A DNA stretch of 64,000 nucleotides from Procambarus clarkii (taxonomy: Eukaryota > Arthropoda > Malacostraca > Decapoda > Cambaridae): NCBI RefSeq assembly GCF_040958095.1, contig NC_091193.1, positions 26,091,554 through 26,155,553 on the forward strand, written 5' to 3'. Below the pieces are notes generated by a model that was not told the origin of the DNA, did not search any database, and saw nothing but the letters and a program-made list of their open reading frames with translations. Shown here one piece after another: positions 45,245 to 56,916 of this stretch (position 1 is the first letter of the stretch; each line of letters starts with the position of its first letter). Made by a program: the position numbers and the translations under genes.

Positions 45245-46928
45245 CAGCGCTCCTGGGGGCCCCTGTGCTCCTGGGGGCCTCGGTACTCCTGGAGGCCTCG
45301 GTACTCCTGGGGGCCCCGGTGCTCCTGGGCGCCCCGGTACTCCTGGGGGCCTCGGTACTCCTGGGGCCCCGGTGCTCCTGGGCGCCTCGGTGCTCCTGGG
45401 CGCCCCGGTGCTCCTGGGCGCCCCGGTGCTCCTGGGGCCCCGGTGCTCCTGGGGGCCCCGGTGCTCCTGGGCGCCCCGGTGCTCCTGGGGGCCCCGGTGC
45501 TCCTGGGGGCCTCGGTGCTCCTGGGGGCCCCGGTGCTCCTGGGGGCCTCGGTGCTCCTGGGGGCCCCGGTGCTCCTGGGGGCCCCGGTGCTCCTGGGCGC
45601 CTCGGTGCTCCTGGGCGCCCCGGTGCTCCTGGGGGCCTCGGTGCTCCTGGGCGCCCCGGTGCTCCTGGGGGCCCCGGTGCTCCTGGGGGCCCCGGTGCTC
45701 CTGGAGGCCCCGGTGCTCCTGGGCGCCCCGGTGCTCCTGGGGGCCCCGGTGCTCTTTGGCGCCCCGGTGCTCCTTGGCGCCCCGGTGCTCCTGGGGGCCC
45801 CGGTGCTCCTGGGGGCCTCGGTGCTCCTGGGGGCCCCGGTGCTCCTGGGGGCCCCGGTGCTCCTGGGCGCCCCGGTGCTCCTGGGGGCCCCGGTGCTCCT
45901 TGGCGCCCCGGTGCTCCTTGGCGCCCCGGTGCTCCTTGGCGCCCCGGTGCTCCTTGGCGCCCCGGTGCTCCTGGGGGCCCCGGTGCTCCTGGGCGCCCCG
46001 GGTGCTCCTGGGGGCCCCGGTGCTCCTTGGCGCCCCGGTGCTCCTGGGGGCCCCGGTGCTCCTGGAGGCCCCGGTGCTCCTGGGCGCCCCGGTGCTCCTT
46101 GGCGCCCCGGGTGCTCCTGGGCGCCCCGGGTGCTCCTTGGCGCCCCGGTGCTCCTGGGCGCCCCGGTGCTCCTTGGCGCCCCGGTGCTCCTTGGCGCCCC
46201 GGGTGCTCCTTGGCGCCCCGGGTGCTCCTGGAGGCCCCGGTGCTCCTGGGGGCCCCGGTGCTCCTTGGCGCCCCGGTGCTCCTGGGGGCCCCGGTGCTCC
46301 TGGGCGCCCCGGTGCTCCTGGGGGCCTCGGTGCTCCTGGGCGCCCCTGTGCTCCTGGGCGCCCCGGTGCTCCTGGGCGCCCCGGTGCTCCTGGGCGCCCC
46401 GGGTGCTCCTGGGCGCCTCGGTGCTCCTGGGCGCCCCTGTGCTCCTGGGCGCCCCGGTGCTCCTTGGCGCCCCGGTGCTCCTGGGCGCCCCGGTGCTCCT
46501 GGGGGCCCCGGTGCTCCTGGGCGCCCCGGTGCTCCTGGGGGCCTCGGTGCTCCTGGGCGCCCCGGTGCTCCTGGGGGCCTCGGTGCTCCTGGGCGCCCCG
46601 GTGCTCCTTGGCGCCCCTGTGCTCCTGGGCGCCCCGGTGCTCCTTGGCGCCCCTGTGCTCCTGGGCGCCCCGGTGCTCCTGGGCGCCCCGGTGCTCCTGG
46701 GCGCCCCGGTGCTCCTGGGCGCCCCGGGTGCTCCTGGGCGCCCCGGTGCTCCTGGGCGCCCCGGTGCTCCTGGGCGCCCCGGGTGCTCCTTGGCGCCCCG
46801 GGTGCTCCTTGGCGCCCCGGGTGCTCCTTGGCGCCCCGGGTGCTCCTGGGCGCCCCGGGTGCTCCTGGGCGCCCCTGTGCTCCTGGGGGGCCCCGGTGCT
46901 TCTGGGGCCCCGGTGCTCCTGGGGGTCA
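45245..46928. repeat. 18-bp GC-rich minisatellite, about 93 copies
   Basis: Unit GCTCCTGGG[C/G]GCCCCGGT with CTTGG, CCTCGG and CCCGGG variants, over 75% G+C. One frame reads as collagen-like GAPG-[GR]PG. That is a by-product of an 18-bp, glycine/proline-rich unit; the phase is lost and regained with one-base unit variants, and there are no flanking collagen domains. Confidence 0.96.
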
Positions 46929-46948
46929 AGGAGAGAGAGAGAAGTTTC

Positions 46949-47497
46949 ATGGTTGGTTCTCCCATGCCTAGTTCTCCCATGGTTGGTTCTCCTATACCTG
47001 GTTCTCCCATGGTTTCTTCTCCCATGCCTGGTTCTCCCATGCCTGGTTCTTCCATGCCTGGTTCTCCCATGGTTGGTTCTCCCATGCCTAGTTCTCCCAT
47101 GGTTGGTTCTCCCATGGTTGGTTCTCCTATACCTGGTTCTCCCATGGTTGGTTCTCCCATGGTTGGTTCTCCCATGTCTGGTTCTCCCATGGTTGGTTCT
47201 CCCATGGTTGGTTCTCCCATGGTTGGTTCTCCCATGGTTGGTTCTCCCATGGTTGGTTCTCCCATGTCTGGTTCTCCCATGGTTCGTTCTCCCATGGTTC
47301 GTTCTCCCATGTCTGGTTCTCCCATGGTTCGTTCTCCCGTGGTTGGTTCTCCCATGCCTGGTTCTCCCATGCCTGGTTCTCCCATGCCTGGTTCTCCCAT
47401 GTCTGGTTCTCCCATGCCTGGTTCTCCCATGTCTGGTTCTCCCATGTCTGGTTCTCCCATGGTTGGTTCTCCCATGTCTGGTTCTCCCATGTCTGGT
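46949..47497. repeat. 15-bp minisatellite, forward-oriented arm
   Basis: About 36 units of CCCATGGTTGGTTCT with GCCTGG, GTCTGG and GTTCG variants. Ends at a 12-base spacer, beyond which the array continues in reverse complement. Confidence 0.97.
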
Positions 47498-47509
47498 ATG
47501 AACTAGGAC

Positions 47510-48808
47510 ATGGGAGAACCAACCATGGGAGAACCAACCATGGGAGAACCAGGCATGGGAGAACCAACCATGGGAGAACCAACCATGGGAGAACCAACCA
47601 TGGGAGAACCAACCATGGGAGAACCAACCATGGGAGAACCAGGCATGGGAGAACCAACCATGGGAGAACCAGACATGGGAGAACCAACCATGGGAGATCC
47701 AGGCATGGGAGAACCAACCATGGGAGAACCAGGTATAGGAGAACCAACCATGGGAGAACCACCCATGGGAGAACCAGCCATGGGAGAACCAACCATGGGA
47801 GAACCAGGCATGGGAGAACCAGGCATGGGAGAACCAACCATGGGAGAACCAACCATGGGAGAACCAACCATGGGAGAACCAGGCATGGGAGAACCAGGCA
47901 TGGGAGAACCAGGCATGGGAGAACCAGGCATGGGAGAACCAACCATGGGAGAACCAACCATGGGAGAACCAACCATGGGAGAACCAGGCATGGGAGAACC
48001 AACCATGGGAGAACCAACCATGGGAGAACCAACCATGGGAGAACCAACCATGGGAGAACCAACCATGGGAGAACTAGGCATGGGAGAACCAACCATGGGA
48101 GAACCAACCATGGGAGAACCAGGCATGGGAGAACCAGGCATGGGAGAACCAGGCATGGGAGAACCAACCATGGGAGAACCAACCATGGGAGAACCAACCA
48201 TGGGAGAACCAACCATGGGAGAACCAACCATGGGAGAACCAGGCATGGGAGAACCAACCATGGGAAAATCAACCATGGGAGAACCAACCATGGGAGAACC
48301 AGGCATGGGAGAACCAGGCATGGGAGAACCAACCATGGGAGAACCAACCATGAGAGAACCAACCATGGGAGAACCAGGCATGGGAGAACCAACCATGGGA
48401 GAACCAGGCATGGGAGAACCAGGCATGGGAGAACCAACCATGGGAGAACCAGGCATGGGAGAATCAACCATGGGAGAACCAACCATGGGAGAACCAGGCA
48501 TGGGAGAACCAACCATGGGAGAACCAACCATGAGAGAACCAACCATGGGAGAACCAGGCATGGGAGAACCAACCATGGGAGAACCAGGCATGGGAGAACC
48601 AACCATGGGAGAACCAACCATGGGAGAACCAGGCATGGGAGAACCAACCATGGGAGAACCAACCATGGGAGAACCAACCATGGGAGAACCAACCATGGGA
48701 GAACCAACCATGGGAGAACCAACCATGGGAGAACCAACCATGGGAGAACCAACCATGGGAGAACCAACCATGGGAGAACCAACCATGGGAGAACCAACCA
48801 TGGGAGAT
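47510..48808. repeat. 15-bp minisatellite, inverted arm
   Basis: About 86 units of ATGGGAGAACCAACC, the reverse complement of the unit at 46949-47497, with the matching AACCAGGC variant common. Each unit has a CCATGG palindrome. Confidence 0.97.
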
Positions 48809-48950
48809 TGGTAAGACATGGTAACAACAAGAGTTATGACACACCTTTTCTTATTGGTCTTCACTTATTCGTGAGTGAGTCACTCACTGAGTTCTCACTA
48901 AGTGAGAAATCCGTCACTTCTGGTGAAGTCTTATTGGTCGGGTCCCAACA

Positions 48951-49744
48951 CAGCAGGGCGGAGGTCCAGCAGGGAGGAGGTCCAGCAGGGCGGAGGTCCA
49001 GCAGGGAGGAGGTCCAGCAGGGCGGAGGTCCAGCAGGGCGGAGGTCCAGCAGGGCGGAGGTCCAGCAGGGCGGAGGTCCAGCAGGGCGGAGGTCCAGCAG
49101 GGCGGAGGTCCAGCAGGGCGGAGGTCCAGCAGGGAGGAGGTCCAGCAGGGCGGAGGTCCAGCAGGGCGGAGGTCCAGCAGGGCGGAGGTCCAGCAGGGCG
49201 GAGGTCCAGCAGGGCGGAGGTCCAGCAGGGCGGAGGTCCAGCAGGACGGAGGTCCAGCAGGGCGGAGGTCCAGCAGGGCGGAGGTCCAGCAGGGCGGAGG
49301 TCCAGCAGGGCGGAGGTCCAGCAGGGCGGAGGTCCAGCAGGGCGGAGGTCCAGCATGGCGGAGGTCCAGCAGGGTGGAGGTCCAGCATGGCGGAGGTCCA
49401 GCAGGGCGGAGGTCCAGCAGGGTGGAGGTCCAGCAGGGAGGAGGTCCAGCAGGGAGGAGGTCCAGCAGGGAGGAGGTCCAGCAGGGTGGAGGTCCAGCAG
49501 AGTGGAGGTCCAGCAGGGCGGAGGTCCAGCAGGGCGGAGGTCCAGCAGGGCGGTGGTCCAGCAGGGCGGAGGTCCAGCAGGGTGGAGGTCCAGCAGGGTG
49601 GAGGTCCAGCAGGGTGGAGGTCCAGCAGGGTGGAGGTCCAGCAGGGTGGAGGTCCAGCAGGGTGGAGGTCCAGCAGGGTGGAGGTCCAGCAGGGTGGAGG
49701 TCCAGCAGGGTGGAGGTCCAGCAGGGCGGAGGTCCAGCAGGGTG
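48951..49744. repeat. 16-bp minisatellite, about 49 copies
   Basis: Unit GGAGGTCCAGCAGGGC. AGGGA and AGGGT variants are clustered: GGGTGG dominates the right third. The 16-bp period cycles frames, so 300-codon frames on both strands are artefacts. Confidence 0.97.
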
Positions 49745-49903
49745 ACTGAGGTGTTCACGCCTCCAGACACGACGCTGGCTGGTCCTCCACTCTCACTCTT
49801 GCCCTTGCACCTTGACAGCCCCACCCTGACTCCTCCCTCCCTTGACAGCCCCACCCTGACACTGCGTGGGAGCCTCGTGAGCAGTCATTCGTGGATTTTG
49901 GGT

Positions 49904-49953
49904 AGGTTAGGTTAGGTTAGGTTAGGTTAGGTTAGGTTAGGTTAGGTTAGGTT
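49904..49953. repeat. interstitial (TTAGG)n telomere-type tract, about 10 units
   Basis: GGTTA repeats, the arthropod telomere motif, with no other telomeric context. Flanks are a minisatellite and unique sequence. Confidence 0.95.
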
Positions 49954-50125
49954 CGGGCAATTTAGTACATCAGTTTTGAGAGGTTGTGAACGCTGGAGAC
50001 GCCAAGCTGACACTAGAGCGGTACCCGACCATCGGGGTGGATGGTCGGCCTCTCCTTCAGTACCATGAGTAGGGCAGCAGTGAGGAGCTTGGCGCCCCGG
50101 TCTTGGTCAGGTGGTCTGTAGCACA

Positions 50126-50442
50126 CTCTTGTGGTCCCTAGCCGGCGCCAGGCTTGACCAGTGGTCCCGGGGCCGGCGCCAGGCTTGGCCAGGGGTCCCG
50201 GGCCGGCGCCAGGCTTGGCCAGGGGTCCCGGGCCGGCGCCAGGCTTGGCCAGGGGTCCCGGGCCGGCGCCAGGCTTGGCCAGTGGTCCTGGGCCGGCGCC
50301 AGGCTTGGCCAGGGGGTCCCGGGCCGGCGCCAGGCTTGGCCAGTGGTCCCGGGCCGGCGCCAGGCTTGGCCAGGGGTCCCGGGCCGGCGCCAGGCTTGGC
50401 TAGGGGTCCCGGGCCGGCGCCAGGCTTGGCCAGGTGATCTCG
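50126..50442. repeat. 30-bp GC-rich minisatellite, about 10 copies
   Basis: Unit GTCCCGGGCCGGCGCCAGGC followed by TTGGCCAGGG. Holds several palindromes (CCCGGG, GCCGGC, GGCGCC, TTGGCCAA-like). Confidence 0.95.
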
Positions 50443-50504
50443 GGGTTAAATGCTACAGAAGTCTTATCTACCGGAAACCTCGAATGGCCTTGCTCATCCT
50501 TGGA

Positions 50505-50635
50505 AAATTATCTGGTTCTTGTCCCATGACAGCTGGCAGCAGTCAACAACATAACCTGGCTCTTGACCCATGACAGCTGGCAGCAGTCAACAACATAACC
50601 TGGCTCTTGACCCATGACAGCTGGCAGTAAGCCCA
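50505..50635. repeat. 45-bp repeat, about 3 copies
   Basis: Period 45 through CATGACAGCTGGCAGCAGTC and AACAACATAACCTGGCTCTT. Confidence 0.88.
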
Positions 50636-50659
50636 GGTGGCCAAGGCTGCAACACTTGG

Positions 50660-52600
50660 CATGTACTCACCTAGTTGTGCTTGCGGGGGTTGAGCTCTGG
50701 TTCTTTGGTCCCGCTTCTCAAATGTCAATCAACAGGAATGTACAGGTTCCTGAGCCTATTTGGCTCTATCATATCTACATTTGAAACTGTGTATGGAGTC
50801 AGCCTCCACCACATCACTTCCTAATGCATTCCATTTATTAACTACTCTGACACTGAAAAAGTTATTTTTAACGTCTCTGTGGCTCATCTGGGTACTCAAT
50901 ATCCACCTGTGTCCGCTTGTTCGTGTCCCACCCGTGCTGAAGAGTTTGTCTTTGTCCACCCTGTCAATTCCCTGATAATTTTGTAGGTGGTTATCATGTC
51001 TCCCCTTACTCTTATGTCTTCCAGGGACGTGAGTTTCAGCTCCTTTAGCCTTTCCTTGTAGCTCATTCCTCTCAGTTCCGGAACGAGTCTCGTGGCACAC
51101 CGCTGAATCTTCTCTAACTTTGTCTTGTGTTTAACTACGTATGGACTCCAAGCTGGAGGTGCATACTCCAGGATTGGTCTGACGTAAGTGGTATACAGGG
51201 TTCTGAACGATTCCTTACACAAGTTTCTAAAGGCAGTTCTTGTGTTGGCCCGTCTAGCATATGCCGCTGATGATATCCTTTTGACGTGGGCCTCTGGGGA
51301 CAGGTTCGGTGTGATATCAACCCCCAGATCTTTCCAATTGACGCTTGTAGGAGTTCACCTCCCAGATGGTACCTTGTGTTCTCCCTTCAGCTCCCTTCGC
51401 CTAATTTCATTACTTTGAATTTTCCTGGGTTGAACTTTAGTAGCTATTTTCTAGAGCATTCCTCCAGCCTGTCCAGGTCACCCTGTAGTCTCTGTCTATC
51501 TTCATCTGTCTTGATTCTTTTCATAATTTTTGCATCATCAGCAAACATTGAGAGGAATGAGTCTATAACCACTGGAAGATCGTTTACATATATTAGAAAC
51601 AGGATGGGTCCAAGTACTGAGCCCTGTGGGACTCCGCTGGTGACATCTCGCCACTCTGATGTCTCCCTCCTCACAGTTACTCTATTTCCTGCTGTTTAAA
51701 TACTCCCTTATCCACTGGAGCACCTTACCTTTTACTCCTGCCTGTTGCTTCAACTTTCGTAACAGCCTTTCACGACGGTACTGTGTCAAAAGCTTTCTGA
51801 CAGTCCAAGAAAATGCAGTCTGCCCACTCTTCTCTTTCTTGCCAAATTTTTGTTGCGTGGTCATAGAACTATTAACCCTGTGATTTACCATCTCTGAACC
51901 CATGCTAGTAGTGTGTTACAAAGCTATTTCTCTCCTGATGCTCTACGAGCCTTTTTCTCACCATCTTCTCCATCACCTTGCATGGTATACAAGTTAGGGA
52001 AACTGGCCTGTAGTTCAGTGCCTCTTACCTGTCACCCTTTTTGTATATTGGGACTACGTTAGCTGTCATCCAACTTTCTGGTAGGTCTCCTGTTTCCAGT
52101 GACCTGTTATGCATTATAGAGAGTGGCACGCTTAGTGCTTCTGCACCTTCTTTTAGTATTCATGGTGAGATTCCGTAAGGCCCAACAGCCTTTGTCACAT
52201 TCAGCTCCATCAGAATTTTTTTTATCTGATCACTAGTGAGGTCAAAAGCCTCCAAGGTTGATTCGTTTGCCTCCTCCTCCTCATTTAACACAGGGGCTTC
52301 TCTTTGCTCTTTTGTGAAGACCTGGAATTTCTTGTTGAGTTCTTCACACACCTCCTTGTCATTCTCTGTGTATCTGTTCTCCCCTTAGTTTCATCACTTG
52401 TTCCTTCACTGTTGTTTTCCTCCTGATGTGGCTGTGGAGCAGCTTTGGTTGGGTCTTAGTTTTACTCACTATGTCATATTCGTACTGTCTCTCTGCTTCC
52501 CTCCTCACTCTGAGGTACTCATTCCTGGCCCTCTGGTATCTCTCCCTGCTCTCCGGTGTTCTGTTACTCCTGTAGTTTCACCATGTTCTCCATGTGCTGG
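50660..52600 (-). mobile_element. LINE family A copy 5, minus strand
   Basis: The 3' UTR (complement GGGACCAAAGAACCAGAGCT...AACTAGGTGAGTAC) is at 50660-50750. The ORF extends to the linker upstream of RT, ending at about 52600 (complement GTGAAACTACAGGAGTAACA), nearly the same 5' point as copy 2 at 35099-35130. It retains [20 protein letters not shown] and [10 protein letters not shown] (51444-51674 frame). The ORF is split over at least six frames, with ordinary frameshifts and stops. Confidence 0.88.
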
Positions 52601-52616
52601 TCATGGTGTTCACTGC

Positions 52617-53003
52617 TAGCAGCCAGACACAGTATGGTACTCCCACAGTGAAGACTGCAGTGTGGAGGCCACCAGTCCCCCCAGACACAGTATGGTACTC
52701 CCACAGTGAAGACTGCAGTGTGGAGGCCGCCAGTCCTCCCAGACACAGTATGGTCCTCCCACAGTGAAGACTGCAGTGTGGAGGCCACCAGTCCCCCCAG
52801 ACACAGTATGGTACTCCCACAGTGAAGACTGCAGTGTGGAGGCCACCAGTCCTCCCAGACACAGTATGGTCCTCCCACAGTGAAGACTGCAGTGTGGAGG
52901 CCACCAGTCCCCCCAGACACAGTATGGTACTCCCACAGTGAAGACTGCAGTGTGGAGGCCACCAGTCCTCCCAGACACAGTATGGTCCTCCCACAGTGAA
53001 GAC
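52617..53003. repeat. 59-60-bp minisatellite, about 6.5 copies
   Basis: Unit CAGACACAGTATGGTACTCC, then CACAGTGAAGACTGCAGTGT and GGAGGCCACCAGTCCYCC. Alternating TACTCC/TCCTCC and CCCC/CTCC variants show an alternating two-unit higher-order pattern. Confidence 0.94.
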
Positions 53004-53495
53004 TAACGCCCCGTAACTCTGATGCTCTTATTGGTCGCCCGGATGGTATCACAGTGAACCCCTGGAAGATCGGCAAGCGGTTGGTATGGGACTGCACATG
53101 GAGTGTTCAACCCTGGCTAACACCTACATTGACCTCAGTGTTGCACAACCAGGTGGCGCTGCCACTCACAGGGAAGCAGCCAAATCCCATAAGTACAGAG
53201 AACTGGATCACAACTACAATATTGTCCCCATTGCTTCTGAGATACTCGGCACCTGGGGTAAAAGTGCTACCAGTTTTTTTAAGGAACTGGGTTTTAAGCT
53301 CATTGAAACAAGGGACCCTAGAGCTGCCAGCTTTCTTTTCCAGCGCCTCAGCGTGGCGATACTGAGGGTAAATGCGCACTGCATCCAGGGCTCCTGCCCG
53401 CCATCTGAGGAGCTGGAGGAACTCGACAACTTATGATAACCATCTTTGTACCCAATATGTAACTCCTTTTTTGTAACAAAGTTCAAATAAAACAA
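53004..53495 (+). mobile_element. retroelement 3' fragment, nuclease-like C-terminus (copy 2)
   Basis: Plus-strand partner of 21565-22212. It encodes DALIGRPDGITVNPWK, then in an adjoining frame EAAKSHKYRELDHNYNIVPI, ASEILGTWGKSATSFFKELG, DPRAASFLFQRLSVAILRVN and the ending PPSEELEELDNL, stop at 53434-53436. AATAAA follows at about 53487. The RPDG...W-D pattern suggests a restriction-like nuclease fold (inference). The upstream RT is missing; one frame change separates RPDG from the rest. A (TA)n block follows directly. Confidence 0.6.
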
Positions 53496-53510
53496 ATATA
53501 TATATATATA

Positions 53511-53586
<76 letters not shown>
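53496..53586. repeat. (TA)n microsatellite
   Basis: TA dinucleotides directly downstream of the polyadenylation-like signal of the preceding fragment. Confidence 0.97.
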
Positions 53587-53588
<2 letters not shown>

Positions 53589-53799
53589 GAGTGAGTGACA
53601 AGGTTCAGCTGGGAATTCCCGTGAGTGTGGTAACTCACCTGGGAGACCAGACGCTCACATTATCTCCGAGGTGTGATAAAGCCCTTTCCGGGAACCCGGC
53701 AGACATATAACTCTGTGGTACTGGTGGCTTGAGGGTGACTTCACCAGGCTGGTGGAGACATACACACCTCCACTATGGTCCTGGTGCGTACACTTCATA

Positions 53800-55592
53800 C
53801 ACTTGAAGCTGTGTATGGAGTCTGCCTCCACCACTTGAAGCTGTGTATGGAGTCTGCCTCCACCACTTGAAGCTGTGTATGAAGTCTGCCTCCGCCACTT
53901 GAAGCTGTGTATGGAGTCTGCCTCCACCACTTGAAGCTGTGTATGAAGTCTGCCTCCGCCACTTGAAGCTGTGTATGGAGTCTGCCTCCACCACTTGAAG
54001 CTGTGTATGGAGTCTGCCTACACCGCTTGAAGCTGTGTATGGAGTCTGCCTACACCACTTGAAGCTGTGTATGAAGTCTGCCTCCGCCACTTGAAGCTGT
54101 GTATGGAGTCTGCCTCCACCACTTGAAGCTGTGTATGGAGTCTGCCTCCACCACTTGAAGCTGTGTATGGAGTCTGCCTCCACCACTTGAAGCTGTGTAT
54201 GGAGTCTGCCTCCACCACTTGAAGCTGTGTATGGAGTCTGCCTCCACCACTTGAAGCTGTGTATGGAGTCTGCCTCCACCACTTGAAGCTGTGTATGGAG
54301 TCTGCCTCCACCACTTGAAGCTGTGTATGGAGTCTGCCTCCACCACTTGAAGCTGTGTATGGAGTCTGCCTCCGCCACTTGAAGCTGTGTATGGAGTCTG
54401 CCTCCACCACTTGAAGCTGTGTATGGAGTCTGCCTCCACCACTTGAAGCTGTGTATGGAGTCTGCCTCCACCACTTGAAGCTGTGTATGGAGCCTGCCTC
54501 CACCACTTGAAGCTGTGTATGGAGTCTGCCTCCACCACTTGAAGCTGTGTATGGAGTCTGCCTCCACCACTTGAAGCTGTGTATGGAGTCTGCCTCCACC
54601 ACTTGAAGCTGTGTATGGAGTCTGCCTCCACCACTTGAAGCTGTGTATGGAGTCTGCCTCCGCCACTTGAAGCTGTGTATGAAGTCTACCTCCGCCACTT
54701 GAAGCTGTGTATGGAGTCTGCCTCCGCCACTTGAAGCTGTGTATGAAGTCTGCCTCCGCCACTTGAAGCTGTGTATGGAGTCTGCCTCCACCACTTGAAG
54801 CTGTGTATGGAGTCTGCCTCCACCACTTGAAGCTGTGTATGGAGTCTGCCTCCACCACTTGAAGCTGTGTATGGAGTCTACCTCCGCCACTTGAAGCTGT
54901 GTATGGAGTCTGCCTCCGCCACTTGAAGCTGTGTATGGAGTCTACCTCCGCCACTTGAAGCTGTGTATGGAGTCTGCCTCCGCCACTTGAAGCTGTGTAT
55001 GAAGTCTGCCTCCACCACTTGAAGCTGTGTATGGAGTCTACCTCCGCCACTTGAAGCTGTGTATGAAGTCTACCTCCGCCACTTGAAGCTGTGTATGGAG
55101 TCTGCCTCCGCCACTTGAAGCTGTGTATGGAGTCTGCCTCCACCACTTGAAGCTGTGTATGGAGTCTGCCTCCACCACTTGAAGCTGTGTATGGAGTCTA
55201 CCTCCACCACTTGAAGCTGTGTATGGAGTCTACCTCCACCACTTGAAGCTGTGTATGGAGTCTACCTCCACCACTTGAAGCTGTGTATGGAGTCTACCTC
55301 CACCACTTGAAGCTGTGTATGGAGTCTACCTCCACCACTTGAAGCTGTGTATGGAGTCTACCTCCACCACTTGAAGCTGTGTATGGAGTTTACCTCCGCC
55401 ACTTGAAGCTGTGTATGGAGTCTACCTCCACCACTTGAAGCTGTGTATGGAGTCTGCCTCCACCACTTGAAGCAGTGTATGGAGTCTACCTCCACCACTT
55501 GAAGCTGTGTATGGAGTCTACCTCCACCACTTGAAGCTGTGTATGGAGTCTGCCTCCACCACTTGAAGCTGTGTATGGAGTCTACCTCCGCT
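53800..55592. repeat. 33-bp LINE-derived minisatellite, about 54 copies
   Basis: The complement of the unit is GTGGTGGAGGCAGACTCCAT then ACACAGCTTCAA. LINE A copies have GTGGTGGAGGCTGACTCCAT then ACACAGTTTCAA once, just before the ORF end. The encoded VVEADSIHSFK in the array is the LINE C-terminus. GCC/ACC and CCACC/CCGCC variants are clustered; TCTACC dominates the right end. Confidence 0.93.
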
Positions 55593-55735
55593 ACTTCACT
55601 ATTTAGTGTGTTCTATTTGCTCACAACTCTGATATTGAGCAGTTTGCTTCTAATGTTTCTGTGACTCAGGGTACTCAGTTTCCCCTTTACATGTATGTTA
55701 AATATTCTCTCCTTGTCTGTCTTGTCTATTCTTGC

Positions 55736-56916
55736 TTCCAGTGACGTCTGTCCTGTCTATTCTCTTTTCCAGTGACGTCTGCTCTGTCTATTCTCTATAC
55801 CAGTGACGTCTGTCCTGTCTATTCTCTCTTCCAGTGACGTTTGCTCTGTTTATTCTCTCTTCCAGTGACGTCTGTCCTGTCTATTCTCTCTTCCAGTGAC
55901 GTCTGCTCTGTCTATTCTCTCTTCCAGTGACGTCTGTCCTGTCTATTCTCTCTTCCAGTGACATCTGCTCTGTCTATTCTCTCTTCCAGTGACGTCTGCT
56001 CTGTCTATTCTCTCTTCCAGTGACGTCTGCTCTGTCTATTCTCTCTTCCAGTGACGTCTGTCCTGTCTATTCTCTCTTCCAGTGACATCTGCTCTGTCTA
56101 TTCTCTCTTCCAGTGACGTCTGCTCTGTCTATTCTCTCTTCCAGTGACGTCTGCTCTGTCTATTCTCTCTTCCAGTGACGTCTGCTCTGTCTATTCTCTC
56201 TTCCAGTGACGTCTGTCCTGTCTATTCTCTCTTCCAGTGACGTTTGCTCTGTCTATTCTCTCTTCCAGTGACGTCTGTCCTGTCTATTCTCTCTTCCAGT
56301 GACATCTGCTCTGTCTATTCTCTCCCAGTGACGTCTGCTCTGTCTATTCTCTCTTCCAGTGACGTCTGCTCTGTCTATTCTCTCTTCCAGTGACGTCTGC
56401 TCTGTCTATTCTCTCTTCCAGTGACGTCTGCTCTGTCTATTCTCTCTTCCAGTGACGTCTGCTCTGTCTATTCTCTCTTCCAGTGACGTCTGCTCTGTCT
56501 ATTCTCTCTTCCAGTGACGTCTGCTCTGTCTATTCTCTCTTCCAGTGACGTCTGCTCTGTCTATTCTCTCTTCTAGTGACGTCTGTCCTGTCTATTCTCT
56601 CTTCCAGTGACGTTCAGTACCTCACGTTCAGTTCAGTTCAGTTGACGTTCAGTTCAGTGACTTCCAGTGAATCAGTACCGATCACTGATCTATTCTCTCT
56701 TCCAGTGACGTCTGCTCTGTCTATTCTCTCTTCCAGTGACGTCTGCTCTGTCTATTCTCTCTTCCAGTGACATCTGCTCTGTCTATTCTCTCTTCCAGTG
56801 ACGTCTGTCCTGTCTATTCTCTCTTCCAGTGACGTCTGTCCTGTCTATTCTCTCTTCCAGTGACGTCTGTTCTGTCTATTCTTTCTTCGAGTGACGTCTG
56901 TCCTGTCTATTCTTTA
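55736..56916. repeat. 31-bp LINE-derived minisatellite, about 38 copies
   Basis: Unit TCTGCTCTGTCTATTCTCTC followed by TTCCAGTGACG. The LINE antisense equivalent (CTTCCAGTGTCG at 31360 and CTTCCAGGGACG at 51020) lies in the same relative place, so the array grew from LINE sequence. Near 56610-56690 there is an internal disordered patch with GTTCAGTTCAGTT. Each unit resembles a 3' splice site (pyrimidine tract then CAG). Confidence 0.88.

Noticed and set aside
45193-46971. Collagen-like Gly-X-Y protein
   Set aside because: The Gly-Pro pattern follows from the 18-bp GC-rich unit, other frames are equally open, the phase shifts with one-base variants, and no signal peptide or terminal domain is present.
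49904-49953. Chromosome end
   Set aside because: Only about 10 units with normal sequence on both sides.
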